Below are positions 8,798-17,202 of a stretch of DNA of 46,101 bases, in pieces. Numbering within the stretch: the stretch's first letter is position 1; the number at the start of each line of letters is the position of its first letter. The stretch comes from UBA1189 sp045660385 (GTDB lineage: Bacteria; Bacteroidota; Bacteroidia; Bacteroidales; Bacteroidaceae). The position numbers were made by a program, and so were the translations under genes. The stretch covers positions 1 through 46,101 of the forward strand of contig JAZRDT010000025.1 of the NCBI GenBank assembly GCA_045660385.1, given 5' to 3'. The notes below the pieces were generated by a model. It was not told the origin of the DNA, ran no database searches, and was given only the letters and a program-made list of their open reading frames with translations.

Positions 8798-8959
8798 TTC
8801 ATTTTTTATATAAAAAACAAAAATCCCTCTATTGTTACCTCTTTCGATATTCGAAATCGTCCGTTTTGAAATCTGCTGTTATCAATTCAGCTCTAATTTT
8901 ATAAAAAATTAGCCGCTCCTATTCTTTTACATTTTCTTGTCAGTTCGCGCCAAACACCC

Positions 8960-8967
8960 TATCTTTG
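8960..8967 (+). promoter_or_regulatory. Putative promoter for the radical SAM maturase gene
   Basis: TATCTTTG on the plus strand, 43 nt before the ATG. The 270-nt gap from 8740 thus holds two divergent promoters and nothing else that I can identify. Confidence 0.6.
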
Positions 8968-9009
8968 CATGAAAGTTCTTATTAGAAATCCAAATAAAGG
9001 AATACACCC

Positions 9010-10284
9010 ATGGTCTACCCAAGCGACATGCTACACTTTACTGACGCCCAGAAGTTGACTCGCCCCACAGCATTCTCTACAATGATTAAACCTGTCGGGT
9101 CGGCATGCAACCTTGACTGCGATTACTGTTACTATCTTGGAAAGGCCGAACTATACGGGAATCATCAGCCAAAGATGAGCGACGAACTGCTGGAACGCTA
9201 TATCAGTCAGTACATCGAAGCTGTACAGGTTCCCGTAGTCACTTTTTGTTGGCATGGAGGCGAGCCGCTGCTTGCCGGACTGGAGTTCTTCGAGAAAGCG
9301 GTAGCCCTACAAAACAAATACCGCGGCAACAAGCAGATTGAAAACTCATTGCAAACGAACGGACTGTTGCTTACTCCAGAATGGTGTGATTTCTTCCGCA
9401 AAAACAATTTTCTTATCGGAATCTCACTTGATGGACCCAAGGATATCCATGATGCCTACCGTCACGACCGTGGCGGGCACCCCACTTTCGACCGCGTGAT
9501 ACGCGCCGTCGAAATGATGGCCATCCATGGTGTGGAATACAACACACTAAGCACCATCAATGACCGTTGCGCCGGACAAGGGAAGCGGGTATACGAATTC
9601 ATGCGCTCGGTAAGCCGGTTCATGCAGTTCCTACCAGTAGTAGAGATGGTGGAAGGAGCAAACCACCAGAAGGTGTCGAAACGTGCAGCCATCGTTCCCC
9701 CCGGCACTTCCGGAGCCCAAGTCGCTCCCTGGAGTATCACACCAAAGGCCTTCGGCCGTTTCATGTGCGACATCTTCGACGAATGGGTCATCAGGGATGT
9801 GGGAGAACGCTTCGTTCAGTTGTTTGACATCACCTTAGCCCAATGGTGTGGTGTTCAGCCTTCGCTCTGCAGTTTCTGCCCTACCTGTGGCGATGGGTTG
9901 GTAGTAGAGCACAATGGAGACGTCTACATGTGTGACCACTTTGTGTACCCCGAATATTGCCTGGGCAATATCGGCAAAGCCCACTTGAAGGATTTGCAAC
10001 GTAACCCTGCTCTCTTCCGCTTTGGCATAGAGAAACGCAATTCGCTCCCTTCAGATTGCCGTAAATGCGAATACCTGTTTGCTTGTCGGGGTGAATGTCC
10101 CAAACATCGCTTTGCCACTACGCGACGTGGTGAAAGTGGACTCAATACACTTTGCGAGGGATACAAACTTTTCTTCTCCTATACCGCCCCCTATATGGAA
10201 CAGATGCGCAACCTATTGGCTCAAGGACAAGAGGCATCACTCATAATCCCTTGGGCACGCCAAAAGCGAGGATTGATAGGATAA
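9010..10284 (+). CDS. Anaerobic sulfatase maturase-type radical SAM/SPASM enzyme
   Basis: A 424-residue radical SAM protein with the CxxxCxxC cluster motif CNLDCDYC (Cys33, 37, 40). A C-terminal SPASM region has CSFCPTC, MCDHFVYPEYC, DCRKCEYLFACRGEC and a final Cys in TLCEGY. This arrangement is that of anSME, which converts an active-site Cys or Ser of sulfatases to formylglycine in the cytoplasm before export. Start choice: AAAGGA lies 9 nt before the ATG at 9010, although Met7 is also possible. No sulfatase gene lies in the window, so it would act in trans. A related SPASM peptide maturase is the main alternative, but the overall sequence fits anSME well. Confidence 0.87.
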   Translation: MVYPSDMLHFTDAQKLTRPTAFSTMIKPVGSACNLDCDYCYYLGKAELYGNHQPKMSDELLERYISQYIEAVQVPVVTFCWHGGEPLLAGLEFFEKAVALQNKYRGNKQIENSLQTNGLLLTPEWCDFFRKNNFLIGISLDGPKDIHDAYRHDRGGHPTFDRVIRAVEMMAIHGVEYNTLSTINDRCAGQGKRVYEFMRSVSRFMQFLPVVEMVEGANHQKVSKRAAIVPPGTSGAQVAPWSITPKAFGRFMCDIFDEWVIRDVGERFVQLFDITLAQWCGVQPSLCSFCPTCGDGLVVEHNGDVYMCDHFVYPEYCLGNIGKAHLKDLQRNPALFRFGIEKRNSLPSDCRKCEYLFACRGECPKHRFATTRRGESGLNTLCEGYKLFFSYTAPYMEQMRNLLAQGQEASLIIPWARQKRGLIG

Positions 10285-10315
10285 CTCCCTCTCACAGGAA
10301 ACACGGAGTATCCTT

Positions 10316-11815
10316 TTATCTTTTACTGAAACGACGGAGAAAGTCGGTATGACGACGCAGGAAGTGCAACGAGGACAGAGCAGACACGAGCACTAAAGCT
10401 GTGCCCAACAGGATATAACCCCAACCACTGCATAGACGCACCACCACAAGCATAAGCACCATCATAGGCAGTTGGGGCACACATATGCCCCACACACGGC
10501 GACTATAACGGAAGCCATAGCGAATGGTAGCGATGCACCATACACTGATGCAATCAAACAGATTGGACACGAGTATACCAAGGCCCAATCCTACCATACC
10601 CATACGGTGGAAACCAAAAATCATAGCTGCCGCCATCACTGTATAGGAGAGCACCTCTTGCAACAAGAAGACCGATGATTCGCCTTTCGACAAGGAAAGA
10701 TAAGCGGGTGGTAGCATCAATGCTTTGAAAAAAAGGCCTACCACAGCCCACTGGGCCATATCCACCAACGGCATGAAACTCTCATCAAAGACCCAGCGGG
10801 GTACCAAAGGGAGACATACAGCAAAGCATATGATCATGGGACTAATGAGCACTGCGAGCATCTCGACCTGTGCATTAACCAATACATTAGAACGCACCTT
10901 ATTCTTGTTTACGGCCGACAAACGAGGAAAGAAATCACTGTCAAGTGCAGCAAACACAAGCATACTGAGGTATGAGATAAGCAGGTTACCATATGAGTAG
11001 CAGCCTACATCACCGGCATCGGCTTTATTGAGAACATAGATAGACACCAGGTAGTAGGCTCCGGAATTCAAGAAACCGGCTAACGTGTAGTTGAATCCTT
11101 GACGAATGATATAGATGCCATCAGCAAGGATGCGTTTCGAGAAGAGCGACACGCGGTAAGGGAACACGTTGAACGAATGCCAACAAGCAGTTGCCAGCAA
11201 TCCAATCGCCGTGAGCAACAAACTGGGAACAATACCCGTATAGCCCCACAAGTAGTAACAGGGTACAGCCACAACCAACATCACGGCAGCACTGAGCAGT
11301 TGAAACCACGCTACACGTCCCAACATGCGTGCTCCCTTGAGCACCGCCAACTCTCCTCCCATCAGCGACGAACATCCTACAGCCAAAGAAAGCATACGAA
11401 ACATGTTGATATAGGTTTCATCACCATCAAAACTCCATCGGCTCAGCAGGGGCGACAAGAAGAAGAAAAGGAGCGTACCAGCCATTGCCAACCACAACGA
11501 CCATGAGCGTATCACCTTAACGGCATAGAGCATCGAATTTGATGAGGAACTAGATTCATCGCGGTGCTCCGAAATGGATTGAACCGCACTATATGAAATC
11601 CCGAGGTCGGTCGATTTCTTCACCAATTCAATCGAGCGGTTATACACATCGACCAAGCCCACACCAATGGGACCCAACAACTTTGATACGATCACCACTT
11701 TGACCATTGTAATCAGGCTTACCAAGCCCTGCACGCCGCCAAAGATGCCCGTATACTTCAGTATACCATCGTATCCTGAGTCCTTTACCGCTTCGTTGTC
11801 CTGCTCCTTATTCAC
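10316..11815 (-). CDS. Polysaccharide flippase, Wzx/MATE-like
   Basis: A 499-residue integral membrane protein with about 12-14 hydrophobic segments and an N-terminal motif (YTGIFGGVQGLVSLITMVKV) typical of O-antigen translocases of the MOP exporter superfamily. These move undecaprenyl-linked oligosaccharide units across the inner membrane. It is transcribed away from the three glycosyltransferase genes, across a 300-nt repeat-rich promoter region. A TATCTTTG box lies 46 nt upstream at 11861-11868. The final residues are basic, as expected for a cytoplasmic tail. Confidence 0.85.
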   Translation of the reverse strand: MNKEQDNEAVKDSGYDGILKYTGIFGGVQGLVSLITMVKVVIVSKLLGPIGVGLVDVYNRSIELVKKSTDLGISYSAVQSISEHRDESSSSSNSMLYAVKVIRSWSLWLAMAGTLLFFFLSPLLSRWSFDGDETYINMFRMLSLAVGCSSLMGGELAVLKGARMLGRVAWFQLLSAAVMLVVAVPCYYLWGYTGIVPSLLLTAIGLLATACWHSFNVFPYRVSLFSKRILADGIYIIRQGFNYTLAGFLNSGAYYLVSIYVLNKADAGDVGCYSYGNLLISYLSMLVFAALDSDFFPRLSAVNKNKVRSNVLVNAQVEMLAVLISPMIICFAVCLPLVPRWVFDESFMPLVDMAQWAVVGLFFKALMLPPAYLSLSKGESSVFLLQEVLSYTVMAAAMIFGFHRMGMVGLGLGILVSNLFDCISVWCIATIRYGFRYSRRVWGICVPQLPMMVLMLVVVRLCSGWGYILLGTALVLVSALSSLHFLRRHTDFLRRFSKR

Positions 11816-11860
11816 GTGTCTGCTCGTATAGATTATAATCGCGTATCTTTACTAAAGGTG

Positions 11861-11868
11861 CAAAGATA
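11861..11868 (-). promoter_or_regulatory. Putative flippase promoter
   Basis: The minus strand reads TATCTTTG, 46 nt before the flippase ATG, in the region divergent from the glycosyltransferase operon. Confidence 0.55.
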
Positions 11869-11916
11869 CACTTTTTTGTCGGTTATCTCACCAAAACCAT
11901 TGCCGAAATCGCAGAT

Positions 11917-12097
11917 TGTCGTATATTTATGGCATAAGCCATGAATATACTGCACTCGCTGTAAAATATTGAAACAAGTTTCATGCATTTCGCTCATTTT
12001 GTCGTATATTTGCGTGAAAACGCGAATATACACTGCACTCGCTACAAAATACTGAAACAAGTTTCATACATTTCGCTCGTTTTGTCGTATATTTGCG
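11917..12097. repeat. 83-bp tandem repeat carrying promoter boxes and hairpins
   Basis: Most of the 300-nt gap between the flippase and the glycosyltransferases is a tandem array. The 64-nt core TGCACTCGCT...TATATTTGCG occurs at 11951-12014 and 12034-12097 (period 83) with five mismatches. The spacers are hairpins: 11921-11933 pairs with 11938-11950, and 12005-12014 pairs with 12021-12030. Each core ends in a plus-strand -7-like TATATTTG (12005-12012 and 12088-12095) and contains the small dyad TGAAACAAGTTTCA. The last box lies 20 nt before the first glycosyltransferase ATG. Confidence 0.8.
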
Positions 12098-12115
12098 TTA
12101 ATATTAAGCTGCACT

Positions 12116-13081
12116 ATGACCCTGAGCATTATCATACCCGTATATAATGTGGAACAACACCTTGAACGCTGCATACAATCCGTTGTATCACAGCTACCGG
12201 ATGATTGCGAGATACTACTCATTGACGATGGGTCAACAGACCGTAGCGGAATGCTCTGCGATGAGTTGCAGCAACGCCACAACATGATCAGTGTAGTCCA
12301 CCAACACAACCAGGGACTGAGCGCTGCACGCAACAAGGGACTCGACATAGCCCAGGGACAATACATCACATTCATCGACTCCGACGATGAGTTGTGCCCC
12401 CACACGCTGAAAGAGAATCTGTCACACCTCCTCGCCCACCCCGAGGTAGATATGCTTGAATACCCCGTAGAGGTGCATGCCAACACACCGAAAGCCTACC
12501 TGCTTAGTTTCCCCAACGAGACCCGGCAGACTGACATCTTTGCTGATTGGATCCGACGCGAGGGATACCTCCACTGCTATGCATGGAACAAGATCTATCG
12601 CGCCCACCTGTGGCGCGACATACGTTTCCCCATAGGCGAATACTACGAAGACACGGCTGTGATGCCACGCATCATAAAGCAATGCCGCGCCATCCACTAC
12701 TCGGCCTGTGGATGCTATCGCTACATCATGCACGAGGGTACCATCACCACCAGCTATCGCTACGACAAGCAGCGCCAACTGTTTATCAACAACCATCGAC
12801 TCTACCTTGAAATCAAGGACAACATATCTCTAGAGAACGAAGCGATGCACCTGTGGACATGCTGCCTCAACCTGCTCATCGACATGGGCAGATGCAGCGA
12901 TGTTGACAGAATAGACTACCATTACCTCATTGGCGAGGTAGGCAAGCATCACCCTGCATACGGTCCCTTGCTCAAAGCTGTACCTATAACCACACGCATC
13001 AAACTGTCGCCCCTACCAATCATCGGTCTGCAAGCCTATTGCCGCTTGTATGCCACATTCAAAAGCACCTTGAAAGCATGA
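12116..13081 (+). CDS. GT2 family glycosyltransferase
   Basis: A 321-residue GT-A fold transferase. It opens with the Rossmann strand TLSIIIPVYNVEQHLERCI, then DDGSTD (37-42) for the nucleotide, NQGLSAARNKGL (65-76), and the metal-binding DSDDE (88-92). It should add a sugar from a nucleotide donor to a lipid-linked glycan at the inner membrane; donor and acceptor cannot be told. It is the first gene of a three-gene operon, and its stop overlaps the next start (ATGA). The last tandem-repeat promoter box lies 20 nt upstream. Confidence 0.88.
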   Translation: MTLSIIIPVYNVEQHLERCIQSVVSQLPDDCEILLIDDGSTDRSGMLCDELQQRHNMISVVHQHNQGLSAARNKGLDIAQGQYITFIDSDDELCPHTLKENLSHLLAHPEVDMLEYPVEVHANTPKAYLLSFPNETRQTDIFADWIRREGYLHCYAWNKIYRAHLWRDIRFPIGEYYEDTAVMPRIIKQCRAIHYSACGCYRYIMHEGTITTSYRYDKQRQLFINNHRLYLEIKDNISLENEAMHLWTCCLNLLIDMGRCSDVDRIDYHYLIGEVGKHHPAYGPLLKAVPITTRIKLSPLPIIGLQAYCRLYATFKSTLKA

Positions 13082-14052
13082 TTACATTCGTTGTCACCAC
13101 ATACAACCTGGAAGACTGGCTGCTACGACGCTGCCTGAAGAGCATCGTAGAACAGAATATTACCGACTATGAGATTATCGTGGTCGACGACGAGAGCGAC
13201 CTCAGTCCGCAACACATCGTGGATGAGTTTGCCGCGCAAGCCAATATACACTTATACATCCAAAAGCATAGTCGCCAAGGAGCTGCACGCAACCTTGCGC
13301 TAAACCATGCTCAAGGCCAATGGATACAGTTTGTCGATGGCGACGACTACCTGCTGCCCCATTCCGTGCAGCCTTGCCTCACGATGGCAGAGGCTAACGA
13401 CTTGGACTTGCTGATGTTCGGATACCGCGAAGTAGGAGATCAGCCGGACGAGCATAATCACCCATTGCTCACAGGCGATTTCCCGCTGAATACCACCACG
13501 GGCGACAACTACATGCTCCACAACAACCTCTTTGGCAGTTGTTGCACCCTGCTATTCCGTCGTGCGCTATGCACCGATGCAAGCTATGGAGAACCTCTCC
13601 GATTTTCCGAGCACATCTATATCGAGGACGAAGAATTCATTACTAAACTGACATGGAGAGCCCGTCGCATGGCCAAAGTCGACAGTATCGTCTATGCCTA
13701 TTACCAACGACCCGGTTCCACCACACATAACAGAAGCCACGAGCATACCGACGAACTCTTCCGCAACTACTTCGTCGTACTTGAGCGCTTACTGCAGTTC
13801 AAAGCCGCGGCAGCAACACATCCCCACGAAGGACTCACACGCAAGATACGTTTCTTTGCCATCGACATCCTACGCCGCTCCCTTCGTCAGACCAATTGGC
13901 AAGAGCGCTGGATTCAATCATCGAAGCAACTGGCATCTTTAGGGCTCTACCCCATTCCGCGCGCCCGCTATTCATGGAAATATCGTCTGTTCCGCCTGCT
14001 CTCTACCTGCAGCATAGGACGACGACTTTTAAGAATCATCGAAACACGATAA
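13078..14052 (+). CDS. GT2 family glycosyltransferase
   Basis: A 324-residue GT-A transferase starting MITFVVTTYNLEDWLLRRCL, with DDES (37-40), RQGAARNLAL and the metal motif DGDD (87-90). I place the start at the ATG overlapping the previous stop (ATGA at 13078-13081). An upstream in-frame ATG at 13039 would add 13 residues that lie inside the previous gene and precede the conserved first strand. The overlap indicates translational coupling. The C-terminal 100 residues are basic and may contact the membrane. Substrate unknown. Confidence 0.87.
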   Translation: MITFVVTTYNLEDWLLRRCLKSIVEQNITDYEIIVVDDESDLSPQHIVDEFAAQANIHLYIQKHSRQGAARNLALNHAQGQWIQFVDGDDYLLPHSVQPCLTMAEANDLDLLMFGYREVGDQPDEHNHPLLTGDFPLNTTTGDNYMLHNNLFGSCCTLLFRRALCTDASYGEPLRFSEHIYIEDEEFITKLTWRARRMAKVDSIVYAYYQRPGSTTHNRSHEHTDELFRNYFVVLERLLQFKAAAATHPHEGLTRKIRFFAIDILRRSLRQTNWQERWIQSSKQLASLGLYPIPRARYSWKYRLFRLLSTCSIGRRLLRIIETR

Positions 14053-14055
14053 TAT

Positions 14056-15162
14056 ATGAAGATACTGCTCTTGGGAGAATACAGCAACGTGCACTGGACA
14101 CTAGCTTGCGCGTTGCGCAAGTTGGGACACGAGGTGTGTGTAGTATCCAACGGCGACGAGTGGAAAGGATACCCATCAGACATTGCACTCACCCGCAAGC
14201 CCGGCCGCCTTGGCAGTATCGCCTATCTATATAAGGTATTACGCCTACTCCCCAAGCTTCGCGGCTACGATGTAGTGCAACTCATCAATCCCGTACACTT
14301 CATTGATCTCAAGGCCGAACGCGGCATCCGTATCTACAACTACCTACGCCGCCACAACAAACGCGTGTTTCTCGGTGCTTTCGGCTACGACCACTACTAC
14401 GTATACGACAGTGTCGTGCGCCGCACTCTGCGCTACTGCGACTATTACACTCCCACACGCGAGGTACACCACGAATGGAACACAGCCAACGAACACGACT
14501 GGCTACACACCTTCAAGAAGGAGACCAACATCCATATCGCCAAGACTTGCGATGGTATCATCAGCGGACTCTACGAGTACGACGTAGCCTACCGCCCCTA
14601 CTTCCCCGGGAAGACAACCTTCATCCCCTTGCCAATCGAATTGAGTGAAACAATCAACGGGAATCAATCAACGATTAGCAAAGCGGACCGCAAATTACGC
14701 TTCTTCATCGGCATCCAACGCCACCGCACGGCTCTGAAAGGTACAGACATTATGCTTCGTGCACTAGAGCGGCTTATAGCCAACTATCCCGACCAAGCCG
14801 AGATGGTGAAGGCCGAGTCGGTTCCATTCGCGCAATACAAGGAGATGATGCGCAGCAGCGACGTCCTGCTCGACCAAATCTACTCCTACACCCCCGCCAT
14901 GAATGCCCTACTGGCCATGAGCCAAGGCCTCATCGTAGTGAGCGGTGGCGAAGAGGAAAACTATGCCATCCTGGACGAAAAGGAACTGCGCCCCATCATC
15001 AACGTACAACCCGACGAAGCCGACATCTACTACCAACTCGAGCAATTGGTACTACACCCTGAACGCATCCCCCAACTCAAACACGACAGCATCGAGTATG
15101 TGCGCCGCCATCACGACAGCATCAAAGTGGCCAAGCAGTACCTCGAGACTTGGGAAAAGTAA
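14056..15162 (+). CDS. GT4-like glycosyltransferase
   Basis: A 368-residue GT-B fold protein beginning MKILLLGEYSNVHWTLACAL. The N-terminal half has the acceptor-side Rossmann pattern (LRKLGHEVCVVSNGDEW). The C-terminal half has FFIGIQRHRTALKGTDIMLRAL, then SSDVLLDQIYSYTPAMNALLAMSQGLIVVSGGEEE, the place of the donor-binding EX7E region of GT4 enzymes. It starts 3 nt after the previous stop and ends the glycosyltransferase operon. Sugar specificity cannot be read. Confidence 0.8.
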   Translation: MKILLLGEYSNVHWTLACALRKLGHEVCVVSNGDEWKGYPSDIALTRKPGRLGSIAYLYKVLRLLPKLRGYDVVQLINPVHFIDLKAERGIRIYNYLRRHNKRVFLGAFGYDHYYVYDSVVRRTLRYCDYYTPTREVHHEWNTANEHDWLHTFKKETNIHIAKTCDGIISGLYEYDVAYRPYFPGKTTFIPLPIELSETINGNQSTISKADRKLRFFIGIQRHRTALKGTDIMLRALERLIANYPDQAEMVKAESVPFAQYKEMMRSSDVLLDQIYSYTPAMNALLAMSQGLIVVSGGEEENYAILDEKELRPIINVQPDEADIYYQLEQLVLHPERIPQLKHDSIEYVRRHHDSIKVAKQYLETWEK

Positions 15163-15214
15163 AGCTACTCATACCCCTATAGCTATATAAGACAGAAAAC
15201 GCGGGGAACATATA

Positions 15215-15248
15215 TAAAAAAAGAGCTCAAGTCTTGACTTGAGCTCTT
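15215..15248 (-). terminator. Terminator of the tRNA cluster
   Basis: AAGAGCTCAAGTC (15221-15233) pairs with GACTTGAGCTCTT (15236-15248). On the minus strand the hairpin is followed by a T-run (complement of 15215-15222), so it ends the tRNA transcript. It can also slow transcription from the glycosyltransferase operon. Confidence 0.75.
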
Positions 15249-15254
15249 AGCTAG

Positions 15255-15326
15255 TAGCGCCTACGGGAATCGAACCCGTCTTCCATGCGTGAGAGGCATG
15301 TGTCCTAGCCGATAGACGAAAGCGCC
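15255..15326 (-). tRNA. tRNA-Glu (CTC), copy 1
   Basis: On the minus strand a 72-nt cloverleaf reads GGCGCTT TC GTC for acceptor and D-stem, anticodon stem CATGC/GCATG with loop CTCTCAC (anticodon CTC), and T-arm ACGGG TTCGATT CCCGT. The overall sequence aligns well with bacterial tRNA-Glu. The first acceptor pair is G1-U72 rather than G-C. CCA is not encoded. Confidence 0.9.
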
Positions 15327-15377
15327 ATATACGGAAAAGCCCCTTATGTTTATCCACCCCGGGGCGGGTGTTTTTGG

Positions 15378-15449
15378 TAGCGCCTACGGGAATCGAACCC
15401 GTCTTCCATGCGTGAGAGGCATGTGTCCTAGCCGATAGACGAAAGCGCC
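15378..15449 (-). tRNA. tRNA-Glu (CTC), copy 2
   Basis: Identical over all 72 nt to the copy at 15255-15326, with the same CTC anticodon and the same G1-U72 pair. A 51-nt spacer separates the two copies. Confidence 0.9.
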
Positions 15450-15470
15450 ATTTTGCAAAAAGGGACTTCG

Positions 15471-15557
15471 CGGAAGCTGGGGGATTCGAACCCCCGGTAC
15501 GGTTACCCGTACGTCAGTTTAGCAAACTGGTGGTTTCAGCCACTCACCCAAACTTCC
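15471..15557 (-). tRNA. tRNA-Ser (GCT)
   Basis: On the minus strand an 87-nt class II tRNA has acceptor GGAAGTT/AGCTTCC, anticodon stem-loop CAGTT TGCTAAA with anticodon GCT, a long variable arm (CGTACGGGTAACCGTACG) and T-arm GGGGG TTCGAAT CCCCC. The discriminator is G, as usual for serine. It is the first gene of the tRNA transcript. Confidence 0.92.
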
Positions 15558-15588
15558 AAGGTTACGAGTCGTTCCCTTTTTGCGAGTG

Positions 15589-15596
15589 CAAAGGTA
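15589..15596 (-). promoter_or_regulatory. Putative tRNA cluster promoter
   Basis: The minus strand reads TACCTTTG, 32 nt before the tRNA-Ser 5' end. A TTTG element (complement of CAAA at 15616-15619) lies 19 nt upstream, the usual Bacteroidetes spacing. Confidence 0.65.
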
Positions 15597-15639
15597 GATA
15601 CTTTTTTTGACTTAACAAACAAATCTCAAGTTTTTTTTC

Positions 15640-15728
15640 TATCTTTGTGATAAAATCACGAAAATACAATCGCTCGCTGCGAAAATCTCAAGCAAGCTTG
15701 GCTTTTCGCTCGCTTAAGAGTATCTTTG
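15640..15728. repeat. Palindromic promoter-bearing repeat
   Basis: Related to the 2237-2392 repeats: it contains TCGCTCGCTTAAGAGTATCTTTG, shown here as the reverse of the CAAAGATACT...AAGCGAGCGA end. Two TATCTTTG boxes, at 15640-15647 and 15721-15728, both point right toward the ketoisomerase fusion gene. The second is the likely promoter, 85 nt before the ATG. Confidence 0.65.
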
Positions 15729-15813
15729 TGAAAAATTTACCGGGAAGGTACGAATTTCTATTCTTCCACGTTTATTTAAAAAACACGAGACACCTTACTA
15801 TATATATAGGGAT

Positions 15814-17181
15814 ATGAACACTGCGCACTGCAATAACATGCCTCGAGGCTGCAAACTGATACATCTGCCCGTACACACCGACAAACGGGGCAGTTTGTCA
15901 TTTGCCGAAGCGAACGACAGCATCCCTTTTAGCATTGAACGCGTATTCTGGATCTACGATGTACCACAAGGAGAAGAACGCGGCGCCCACTCGCACAATG
16001 AATGCGCCGAAGTGGTGATTCCCGTGCAGGGAGAATTCAACATGACCGTGGACGACGGCACCACAAAATGTACGGTACACATGGACTCACCCCACACGGG
16101 CATACTGATTCCGCCAGGCATCTGGTGCCGACTGAGCGACTTTGCTCCAGGCACCATCTGCGTAGTATTGGCATCGCACCCCTACAACGCTGCAGGATAC
16201 ACGCATACCTACAAGGAATACCTGGAGGAGATGATAGAGGTGGTACCCTACACTGCAGACAAGGCTGACACATGGAACGACTGTGTAGCTCACTCTAAGA
16301 ACGGAACCTTCCTGCTCAACCGCTCGTATATGGATTACCATGCCGACCGCTTCACTGACTGCTCACTGCTGTTCAAGAAAAAAGGTAAAATCATCGCCTT
16401 GCTCCCGGCCAACTACGTCGAGAAGGAGCATACGGTATACTCGCATGGCGGACTCACCTATGGCGGACTCATCCTATCGGAAAGCATCACTGCTGCAGAC
16501 ACGCTGCAAGTAATGTCGTGCGCCATCGAATGGATGCGCATCACACTGGGAGCCGAGCGGCTGATTTACAAGCCCATCCCCCACATATACCACCGCTGTG
16601 CTGCCGAAGAGGACCTCTATGCCCTATTCAGACACAACGCGAGACTCATAATTCGCACTGCCTCATCGGCCATCACAGGTAGCCACCCTATCGCCCTGCA
16701 GGAACTGCGCCGACGCGGCATCAAAAAGGCGCAAGCCAACGGCATCATCTATGAAGAGAGCACCGATATGGCAGCCTTTTGGAAGATTTTGGAAGAGGTA
16801 CTCGCCGAGAAGCATCACAGAACACCCGTGCACACACTGACCGAGATAGAAAGACTGCGGGCCTCATTCCCCGATAAGATACGTCTGTTTGTCGCCCGCA
16901 AGGATGACACTATCATTGCCGGCACGCTCATCTATGAAACCGACAAGGTAGCCCACGCACAGTATATCGCTTCTTCTGACGATGGACGCGCCATGGGGGC
17001 ACTCGACGGACTGTTTGACCACCTCATCACCCAAGTGTATGCTACTAAAAGCTACTTTGATTTCGGAATATCTACCGAGCAGGGGGGCCGTTACCTCAAC
17101 GAAGGACTCATCTTCCAGAAGGAGGGATTCGGTGCACGTACCGTGATATATGACGCTTATGAAATAACTATAGGGAACTAA
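15814..17181 (+). CDS. FdtA/WxcM-like sugar 3,4-ketoisomerase fused to a GNAT/FemAB-type acyltransferase
   Basis: A 455-residue fusion. Residues 10-140 are a cupin of the FdtA/WxcM family, with RGSLSFAEA, the active-site pair His59/His61 in RGAHSHNE, VDDG (79-82) and the closing AGYTHTYKEYLEEM. Known FdtA enzymes isomerise dTDP-4-keto-6-deoxyglucose to the 3-keto sugar. Residues about 145-455 look like a FemAB/GNAT-fold acyltransferase (FLLNRSYMDYHADRF, VYSHGGLTYGGLI, FDFGISTEQGGRYLNEGL). The next gene is a DegT-type aminotransferase, so the pair could perform isomerisation, amination and N-acylation, the FdtA-FdtB-FdtC route, in two polypeptides. Start is the ATG at 15814, though Met9 is possible. 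The acyl donor and the order of steps are inferred. Confidence 0.8.
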   Translation: MNTAHCNNMPRGCKLIHLPVHTDKRGSLSFAEANDSIPFSIERVFWIYDVPQGEERGAHSHNECAEVVIPVQGEFNMTVDDGTTKCTVHMDSPHTGILIPPGIWCRLSDFAPGTICVVLASHPYNAAGYTHTYKEYLEEMIEVVPYTADKADTWNDCVAHSKNGTFLLNRSYMDYHADRFTDCSLLFKKKGKIIALLPANYVEKEHTVYSHGGLTYGGLILSESITAADTLQVMSCAIEWMRITLGAERLIYKPIPHIYHRCAAEEDLYALFRHNARLIIRTASSAITGSHPIALQELRRRGIKKAQANGIIYEESTDMAAFWKILEEVLAEKHHRTPVHTLTEIERLRASFPDKIRLFVARKDDTIIAGTLIYETDKVAHAQYIASSDDGRAMGALDGLFDHLITQVYATKSYFDFGISTEQGGRYLNEGLIFQKEGFGARTVIYDAYEITIGN

Positions 17182-17202
17182 CCTACGGAAAGGTTTTCGT
17201 TT

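Noticed and set aside
10285..10315. Terminator between the convergent maturase and flippase genes
   Set aside because: The 31-nt gap shows no stable hairpin.
11951..12097. Possible CRISPR array from regularly spaced repeats
   Set aside because: Only two full copies, the repeat is 64 nt with mismatches, the spacers are hairpins of related sequence, and no cas genes are present.
13039..13077. 13-residue N-terminal extension of the second GT2 protein
   Set aside because: It lies inside the preceding gene; the ATGA overlap at 13078 gives the conserved family start.
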